Source: Zea mays (taxonomy: Eukaryota; Streptophyta; Magnoliopsida; Poales; Poaceae). Taken from it: a DNA stretch of 64,000 bases. This document shows positions 56,422 to 64,000 of this stretch, piece after piece. Both the position numbers and the translations under genes were made by a program. Numbering within the stretch: position 1 is the stretch's first letter; each line of letters begins with the position of its first letter. The notes under the pieces are model-generated. The model saw only the letters and a list, made by a program, of their open reading frames with translations. It searched no databases and had not been told where the DNA came from. Where the stretch lies: assembly GCF_902167145.1 (NCBI RefSeq), contig NC_050101.1, positions 111,443,789 to 111,507,788 on the forward strand, read 5' to 3'.

Positions 56422-59400
56422 ATGCCGTCATCTTCCTCCTCGTCTGTTGCGACCACGCCGATGGTCGAGGCATCTTCCGAAGATCTCTCGGGCACTGTGG
56501 CGGCGGCGGAATTACAACCGGGTGATACGGTGGAATTCGGTGTTTCGCGGATGTCGTTGGTCCGCATGCAAGATATGCAACAGTTGGGGTATTTTGGCGG
56601 CGGGGTTGGGCGTGTGCCGGGGGCAGAGGAGGTTCCCGAGCCCGAGGGCGAATTGTTTGTTTTTGAGGCATTTTTCATCGCCGGGCTTCGTCTGCTTGCA
56701 CATCGTTTTGTGTCAGAGGTTCTGCAGAAGTTCGAAGTCCAGGTTCATCAGCTTACACCGAACGCCATGGTGGCATTGGCGAAGTATGTCTGGGCAACGA
56801 CGTCGTATGGCGGTCAGCCTTCGGTGGAAGTCTTCGCCAAGCATTACTGTCTGCACTGGCAGAAGAGAAAAATGGGGGATGAAATTGCGCAATTCGGATC
56901 GTGCACTTTCACGCCGAAGTCCGGGAAGACTTCGATGGAAGTTGTGGACCTGGTTCCCTGTGCCCGAAATAAGTGGGGCAACTGGTGGGACTACTGGTTC
57001 TATGTTTCAGAGGCTGAGGTCGAAGATCATCCAGGGCTCCCTGCTGCCATTATGTGCTCCCATTATTATGTGGCGTACCCGCCATTTGAAGTGGCGGAGG
57101 ATGATGAGAATGGAGGGCCCTTCGGACCGCTGCCCGTACGAGTAGTGGGCGAGATCTAGTTGAGGAGTTCATAGGGTATGGGGTGTGGCCCTTGGCGCAT
57201 GGATGGGCGTTGGGCGAAGTGTGCCCTCGCGAGATGCCCTCCCTAGGTGGGCAGAAAGTGCTAAGTCCGCTTTTTGCGTTGGATGTGTGAGGGCGGGATC
57301 CTGCCGCAGTTGTGCGTGAGGCGGAGGATGGGGCGGTGCGAATTGCTCGGCGCTACGTGCCGAGGACGGAGGCCCAGCGGAGCTGGGATATACGTGGATC
57401 CAACGACCACTTGAATAGGGTCTTCGAGTTGAATTGCTTGCCGTATGGCGGTTATCCCGGGGAAGATGTTGTCGATCGTCGCGGGAAAAAACCAGCGGCT
57501 GTGACTGATGACGACCCCGCGCCGGAGGCCGCCCCAGCCATTAAGAAGAGGAAGCTAGGTACTGCGATGGGAGAACTGGGGGTCTCCGATAGTTTTTCTA
57601 TGGAGTTGATGAGGACCTGCGCGGCCCCCGGGGGAAGGATGTCTTCGCCCGAGCTCCGGCAGTCTTCGGCGCGGATGCTGGAGGTTACCGGGGGTCGCTG
57701 GCCCAAGAACGTTCCTGTCCCCCGCGCGGCTGGCGAAGACTTCTTTACGTCTCGCATGGCTCGTGACTTGAGAGTGTTTCCTTACAAACGGAATATTGCT
57801 GTTGTTGTGTCGGCAGTGATGAACAAGGATCGCCAGGATGCTGCATAGAAGCGCCGGGTGGTCATCAGGCTCCCCGAGGCTAGGCCGAAAACAGCGCGGG
57901 GGAGTGCGAAGGCTGCGGCCCCCGGCGGTAGCCAGCCGACGCTGGCTGCGAAACCGACCGCGCCTAGATCCAGCAAGGTGCCAGAGAGCGCGAAGGCGGT
58001 CGGCGTCGGCGGGACCAAGTCTGCCCCGGACGAAGCTGCGAAGGTCCGGGAGCTACCTTCGCTAGGGAAACGCGTTGCTGACTTCGGCACGAATATTAGC
58101 GTGGACGACTATCTCGTTGGTAAGCTTTTTTTTTTTGACCGGTGATATGTTGCAGGGTAGGGCGAGGGACAACTGGTTGTTGTCCCGCCTGCGGTTGCAG
58201 CCGCGGCATCAACCGCGGTGCAAGGGGTGAAGGGTGGCGCTTTCAGCGCTGGCGGCGAGATTTCGGCGGCCACTGCTGTCAAGGACGAAGCGGGCGCCAT
58301 GTCTCGCCGGCTGAGGGAGGCGTCGCAGCAGCTGTCGCAGCAGCTAAGTCAAGTAAGTTGAGCTGGACTTCGGTGTTTGCCACTTTCATGGGGATTGTGG
58401 TCTTATGTGTGTCTGTTAGGCGGCCGACTTCGCCGACCATGTGGCGTCGGGTGCCCTTACTGCAGATGTGTCTGCCGAAGTTGAGAGACTTCGGGCGCAG
58501 CACGCGGACGCCGTTCGGGAGAAGTCGGCTGCGGAGAGCAAGAGCCGCAGGCTGGCGGCGAAGGTGGCCGCCCTAGAGGGCGAGAGGACGGACCTCCAAC
58601 ACCAGATGGTGGAGGAAAGGAGGGGGCCAACCAGGCCATCGCTGAGGCGCAGGCTGCGCAGGCGTTGGCCAAATTGGCGCGGGTGGAGGGGAGTCTCGCC
58701 AGCCAACGTGCCGAGGAATGGGAGGTGCGGTTCAACGCCCTGCAAGGCCGCATGGAGAGGGCCGAGGCCTCTACGCGCTCGGAAGTTGAGCGGACGCGCA
58801 CACAGCTTATGGACTCATATCGCGAGCTGGGTGCGCGGACTGCTGACTTCGAGGTGCCCGACTGAGAGGTGGGCCTTCGCTTCCTCGAGTGGCTGCAGGA
58901 GGAATTGCTGGCACTCCCAACCATCATGGAGGGCTTCATGTCCTTTGCCTCCCTCGTCACCTGCGAAGGGGCCATGAATGCGCTGTCCCGCGAGGGGTGC
59001 CAGCACTATGAGGCCTTCGATCGGTCCGATGAAGACTTTGGGCGCGAAATTTTTAAGGTTGAAGACCCTGTGGTGAAAGATTCCGCGGGGGCCCTCTTCG
59101 ACCGGATGTGGGGTGCTCATGGCCGGGAGGCGGTTAGGAAGCGGTCTGATCGGGCAAGAGAGCAGGTAAGTCTTGTCGGTTGTTTCGTGTGATTGAATGT
59201 GGGTACATGTGGGTTTGCTGAATGAGTGTGTTGTTGCTGTAGATGGCGCGTGCTGAGGTTGTCGAAGACCTTGAGGGTCTGAACGGCGCGCGGCCCGAGG
59301 CCGAGGTCGACCCGGTGCTGCCCGGGGCTGAGGTCATCCCGGAAGCTGCGGAGGCCTCCTCCGCCGGACCTGTGCCCACAGTGACTGGTGAAGGCTCCTT

Positions 59401-60080
59401 GCCAGCACCTGCGCCGACGGCGGAGGGTTCCCCGAAGGCAGTGGCAGAGCTAGCAGCGGAGGATCCCAAGGCGGCGTTAGGGTCTTCGCAGGTGGCGGAG
59501 CCGGCAGCGGAGGATCCGACGGTGGCGGCAGGGCCTTCGTAGGTGGCTTAGCGGGTGTGGGGTAGTTAGTGAATTTTGTCTGTGTGACTGAACCTTGGTT
59601 GCTGCGCAGGTTCAGGATTTTGGGCCTGCACACGCAACCGCTACTGCTAATTTTGTGGCGGCTTCGACCGTGGTCGCTGAAAATGAATCGGATGAGTCTA
59701 CGTCTAAGTTTTCTGATTTTGATGACTCTGGGAGTTCGGTTGTGTGAACAGAAGAGTCTTCGGATGAGGACTTGGATTACTTTGCGGCCTTGGATGTGGC
59801 TGCGGCAGAGGCTTCTCCGCGTGTTACAGATGCTGAAGTTTTGCCTAGTCCGAGTGCTGGGCGTAGGCGGCGAAGGGCGGTGGTGAAGCGTAGAGTGAGT
59901 GGGGTGGATGGTGGTCGGCTTCGTGTGGGCAGGGATGGCAGGCGGGAATTGTTGTCCTCGCCGGTTGGGGTGAGTGTAGGTGAGGGGGAGTTGCGAAGTC
60001 TTTTTGAGGGTGAGGAGCTGAGGATGATGCTATTTAACTATAGGGAGATGGGTATCATTCTGAAGGTTGAACCAATGTAA
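56422..60080 (+). pseudogene. Element D antisense extra gene (gypsy-type-transposon domain plus coiled coil), spliced, broken
   Basis: ATG 56422 opens a Ser-rich N-terminus, then the conserved domain (56640-57080: FEAFFIAGLRLLAHRFV, VQVHQLTPNAMVALAKYVW, KWGNWWDYWFYVS), a linker, a Lys/Ala/Pro-rich region, a coiled coil (58440-58850: RLRAQHADAVREKSAAESKS), an AEDP-repeat region and a C-terminal basic/acidic tail ending in ILKVEPM (stop 60078-60080). GT-AG introns: 58353-58419, 59166-59242, 59543-59609, and a very short GTAAG...TGCAG interval 58120-58155 (36 nt). Breaks: frameshift near 57145, TGA near 57288, TAG at 57846, shifts near 58620, TGA at 58863 and near 59747. Function unknown. It converges with pol. 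Confidence 0.78.
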
Positions 60081-60795
60081 GGTGTGATGCCCTCGCTATA
60101 CGTATGTAACTGTAATTTGTGTGAAGAGGCTGAGTGCCTTCGCTGATCTGGTCGTGCCCGTAGTCGGTTGTTGCACGTTTATTATGCCCTCGCTGTACGA
60201 GGTCTAGCGCGTTTATTAGGTTGGTCCGGCGGCACCTGTAGTCGGTTGTTGCACGGGTAGTCTTTTGAGAGAGACTTCGGTTTTTGCGCACTTGTTGTGC
60301 TAGTCCGGCTGCACCCTTAGGCGTCTTTTGCACGGATAGTCTTTTGGGGAAGACTTCGGTTTTTGCGCACTTGTTGTGCTAGTCCGGCTGCACCCTTAGG
60401 CGACTTTTGCACGGATAGTCTTTTAGAGAAGACTGGTTTTGCGCACTTGTTGTGCTAGTCCGGCTGCACCCTTAGGCGACTTTTGCACGGATAGTCTTTT
60501 GGAGAAGACTGGTTTTGCGCACTTGTTGTGCTAGTCCGGCTGCACCCTTAGGCGACTTTTGCGTGGGGTGTCGCACGCGAGGGTAGCCAGCGCTGCCCCT
60601 CGCAGTGACTTCGTGTTTGTCGAATGCCGAAGACCGTCGATGCGGTCTTTTTTCGACGTAATTTTTTGCGGGGGATTTTTCGCGTGTGTATTACATGGCT
60701 CCGCCTCATTAAAAACCTCACCCCCCGGGAGGAAAAGAGTGCGGGCCGGTATAAAACTGTTTTGCGAATTACAAGGGCGAATTTGCCCTGAGGAG
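60081..60795. repeat. Element D tandem repeat block between converging genes
   Basis: GCGCACTTGTTGTGCTAGTC occurs at 60286, 60365, 60441 and 60517: four units of 79, 76 and 76 bp, with a degenerate start from about 60150 (CGGTTGTTGCACG). 60570-60795 is unique, without a gene of its own. It is the 3' region of pol and overlaps the end of the antisense gene transcript. Confidence 0.9.
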
Positions 60796-63700
60796 TCAAA
60801 CAAAAAATTTCCGAAGATTGTCAATGTTCCATGAATGTTCTAAGTCTTCGCCGGTTGGCGTTGTGAGCCTGTACGCGCTGGGGGACGCCTTCATCTTGAC
60901 GATGAAAGGGCCCTCCTACTTTGGTTCTAGCTTGCCCCGGGACTCTGTCCGAGCTGTCCGGACGAGTACGAGGTCTCCTTCGCTGAATTCCCTCGGGATG
61001 ACTGTTTGGTCGCGCCATGCTTTTGTTTGGGTTTGGTATTTGTTTAGAGCCTGTAGGGCGAAGACGCGGTCACCGTCGATGAGGTCCTTCGAAGTAGGCT
61101 CGTCTACGTCGGGGACGGCGGACATGACTGTCCGTGGTGACCCATATTTTATTTCTTGTGGGGTCATGGCCTCCGATCCATATAGAAGGCGGAAAGGGGT
61201 GAACCCAGTCGCCCTGCACTCAGTCGTGTTCAGTGCCCAGACTGCTTCAGGTAACAGGTCGGGCCACTTGCCTTTTTTGTCATCGAGGAGCATTTTCTTG
61301 ATGGCTGTGAAAATTTTGCCATTGGCGCGTTCCACAACTCCGTTGGATTGCGGGTGGTAGACTGAGGCGAAGGCAAGCTTGGTGCTAATGGAGAAGCAGA
61401 AATCCTTGAAGTATTGTCTATCAAATTGCTTGCCATTGTCCACTGTGAGTTCGGACGAGACTCCGAAACGGCAAACAATGTTTTGCCAGAAGAATTTCTG
61501 GGCAGTCTTCGATGTTATCGTGGATACAGCTCTCGCCTCGATCCATTTGGTAAAATACTCGACGACGATGAAGGTGAACTTGAGGTTCCCCTGGGCCGTG
61601 GGCAGGGGCCTGACAATGTCTAGGCCCCAGTGCTGAAGAGGCCACGTGTGGGCGTATAGCTTCGTGAATTGCGAGGGCCCTCCCGAGCGTGGAGAAAATT
61701 TCTGGCAGGCTTCGCAGGACCTAGTGACCCGATTTGCGGCGCAGATCATGGTGGGCCAGTAGAAACCTTGACGGATCACCTTTGCGGCTAGGGCCCTGGG
61801 CCCTGCATGGGAGCCGCAAGTCCCGCTGTGGACTTCGCGCAGAATTTGAACTCCTTCGGTCTCGGTGACGCATTTAAGCATGGGTTGACTGACCCCCTTC
61901 TTGTAAAGTTGGCCTTCGATCAGTGCGAAGTCCCGGCTTCGAAGTTTGAGGCGCTTGGCCTCATTGACGTCAGTTGGATGATAGTACCCCTGCAGGAACA
62001 GGGTTATTGGTGCCCGCCAGTCTTCAGTCATGATGAGGTTGACTATGCGGTGGCCTTCACTGTCATTGGTTATTTGGAGCCCCTCTGGGCTGCGTACGGC
62101 TGGCGTGCCGATGACATGGTAGAATACGTCGGAGGGCAGGGCCTCGCCCCTGGCGGCTGCCTTGGCCAACACATTGGCCTCCTCATTCTTGGCTCAGTCC
62201 ACATGCTGCAATGTAAAACCTTTGAATTGTCTTTCGAGACTGCGGATGGCCGTGAGGTACTGCATAAGTGCGGGGTCCTTCGCTGCGTAGTCTTTCTCGA
62301 CTTGGTCGGCGACTACCTTGGAATCTGTTCTGATGATGCAGGTGGTGACACCGAGTGCCCTTAGCTTGCGAAGGCCGAGGATGACAGCCTCATATTCTGC
62401 TATATTGGTAGTGCATCTATCAGACTCCAAAGCAAAGCTGAGGCGTGCTGCGTATCTGTGCTTGACCCCGGTGGGTGAAGTAATGACCGCAGCGGCGCCT
62501 GCCCCCGCATGGCACCATGCGCCGTCACAATGGATTGTCCACACTTTCTCTGTGGACGGGTCCTGCTGTGTTATCGGCCCAGTCCAGTCGACGACGAAGT
62601 CTGCTAGGACTTGTGACTTGATGGCCGTCCTGGGTTCAAATGTGATATGGTAGCCGGAGAGTTTGGCTACCCATTTGGCAATCCGGACTGATGCCTCCGG
62701 GTTTCTAAACAATTCACCGAGTCCCCTATCTGAGGTGACCCGGACCTTGAATGCCTCAAAATAGTGACGCAATTTGTGCGAGGCCATAACGACTGCATAG
62801 GCGATCTTTTCCAGTTCCGTCATATTACATTTTGATGTTGTGAGCACTTCGAAGACGTAATAAACTGGACATTGCCTTATCGTGCCGTCTCTGGTCGGCT
62901 CTTGAACCAGTGCTGCGCTGACCGCATGTGGCGAAGCCGCGACATAGAGCAACAGGGGTAGCGAGGGGTCGGGGCTTGTAAGAATCGCCAGTTCCGACAG
63001 GTACTGCTTCAATGAAGCGAAGGTCACCGCCTGCTCTGGTCCCCATGCGAAGCCTTTTGCACCGCTGAGTGTTTTGAGGAAGGGGAGGCTTCGCCCTGCG
63101 GATTTGGAGATGAATCTGTTGAGGGCGGCCAATCTGCCTGTCAGTCGTTGGACATCTCTGGCTGACTGCGGGGGCGTCATGTTGATGATGGCCTGGATTT
63201 TGGTTGGATTGGCTTCAATCCCGCGGTGCAACACTAGGTAGCCCAATATTTTCCCCTGGCGAACATCGAAGACGCACTTTTCGGGGTTTAGGCGAAGTCG
63301 TGCGTCCCGCATGTTCGCAAACGTTTCGGCGAGGTCAGCCAGATGGTCTTCCTTGCTTCTGCTGGCGACGACGATGTCGTCCACATACGTGAATATGTTT
63401 CTGCCGACTTGGCTCTCGAGCACCGTTTTGGTGAGCCGCGAGAAAGTGGACCCGACATTCTTAAGTCCCTCCGGCATTCTGATGAAGCAGTACGTGCCGA
63501 AGGGTGTTATGAAACTGGTGCTCGCCTTGTCCTCCTCCTTCATATATATTTGATGGTAGCCAGAGAAGCAATCAAGGAGTGACATGACTTCGCACCCAGC
63601 CGCACTATCGACGATTTTGTCGATCCGAGGCAGCGGGAAGTTGTCTTTGGGACAGGCCTTGTTAAGACTGGTGAAATCGATGCACATCCGCCATTTGCCG

Positions 63701-64000
63701 CTCTTCTTCTGCACCATCACCACGTTGGCGAGCCATGTAGGGTAGGAAATTGGCTCAATAAATTTGGCCTCAAGCAGGCGATGTACCTCGGCCTTGGCGG
63801 CTTTTGTCTTTTCGTCAGACATCTTACGCAGCCGTTGTTTCTTCGGCCTCACTGAAGGGTCGATTCCTAAGCTGTGCTCGATGATGGAGCGACTGACTCC
63901 GACCAGGTCGAGGGCTGACCAGGCAAAGACGTCTTTATTCTTGGACAAACAGCAGAGGAGTCGCTCCTCGTCATGCGGAGTGAGGTCTTCGCTGATGGTG
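60796..64000 (-). pseudogene. Element D pol: RT, dual RNase H, integrase (partial at window end), two nonsense codons
   Basis: One minus-strand frame from the window edge to the stop at 60796-60798, broken only by TGA at 62194-62196 and TAG at 60916-60918. RT: KDVFAWSALDLVGVSRSII, WRMCIDFTSLNKACPKDNFP, LLDCFSGYHQI, YVDDIVVASRS. Ordinary RNase H with its first catalytic Asp absent (LLLYVAASPHAV). A second, archaeal-type RNase H is intact (IHCDGAWCHAGAGAAAV, NIAEYEAVILGLR, RTDSKVVADQV), which ends at the first nonsense codon. Integrase: HSGTCGSHAGPRA ... CEACQKF zinc region, core Asp in WGLDIVRPL and TVDNGKQF, Glu in NGVVERANGK, then a C-terminal segment after the second nonsense codon ending NIDNLRKFFV. 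Enzymes would copy and insert the element. Gag and protease are expected beyond 64000. Confidence 0.92.

Larger units (their letters stand above)
55602..64000 (-). mobile_element. Element D: Tat-lineage Ty3/gypsy retrotransposon, minus strand, 5' part off window
   Basis: From left to right: 3' LTR (55602-56081), polypurine tract, convergent extra gene (plus strand, 56422-60080), 76-79 bp tandem repeats, then pol on the minus strand (60796 to beyond 64000). It is the same plan as element B in the opposite direction. Pol is nearly intact with two nonsense codons; the extra gene is more damaged. The 5' LTR, gag and protease lie beyond the window. It inserted into the extra gene of element B. Confidence 0.88.

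Overview
The window is repeat-dense DNA from a plant nuclear genome, almost certainly a panicoid grass and most likely maize (Zea mays) or a close relative. The reasons are En/Spm-type CACTA ends built from TTTGCCGAGTG/CACTCGGCAAAG, an Opie/Ji-like LTR full of ACCGGACAGTCCGGT palindromes, Tat-lineage Ty3/gypsy elements carrying an antisense extra gene, and deep nesting of young LTR elements. I found no convincing host gene, tRNA or rRNA. Every coding region I can support belongs to a transposable element. Family names rest on recognised motifs, not on database searches.

Layout. 1-4762: minus-strand LTR element A (left LTR cut by the window edge), non-coding inside, with a Tourist-like MITE; it sits inside the CACTA element. 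4763-12920: the rest of that CACTA element, with a TnpA-like and a TNP2-like gene on the minus strand (both broken), a GC-rich block and a large inverted repeat. 12921-15134: remnant of old gypsy element E (two protease copies and the start of RT). 15135-55601: gypsy element B, inserted in E, with 5' LTR, decayed gag-pol and an antisense spliced extra gene. B is split by four insertions: solo LTR S (21765-25317), non-coding element C (27244-37077, itself holding a solo LTR at 30336-30921), gypsy element F (38245-55376) and minus-strand gypsy element D (55602 to past the window end). F contains remnant O (41261-50975), and O contains an intact copia element G (41464-49262).

Insertion order follows from containment and 5-bp target duplications: E, then B, then F, then O, then G (five levels). 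By eye, paired LTRs differ by about 9/682 sites in F, 7/1273 in G and 8/2300 in C, so these are recent insertions, in the order the nesting requires for F and G.

How the genes work together. G encodes one uninterrupted gag-protease-integrase-RT-RNase H polyprotein between near-identical LTRs and is the only element that looks autonomous. B and D share the Tat layout: gag-pol on one strand, then a tandem-repeat block, then a convergent gene with short introns encoding a gypsy-type-transposon domain and a coiled-coil tail. F keeps gag, the repeat block and the convergent gene but has no pol. In F and D the convergent gene has a TATA box of its own next to the 3' LTR. A and C share termini, primer-binding site and parts of their LTRs but carry no recognisable protein, so they look like non-autonomous members of one family.
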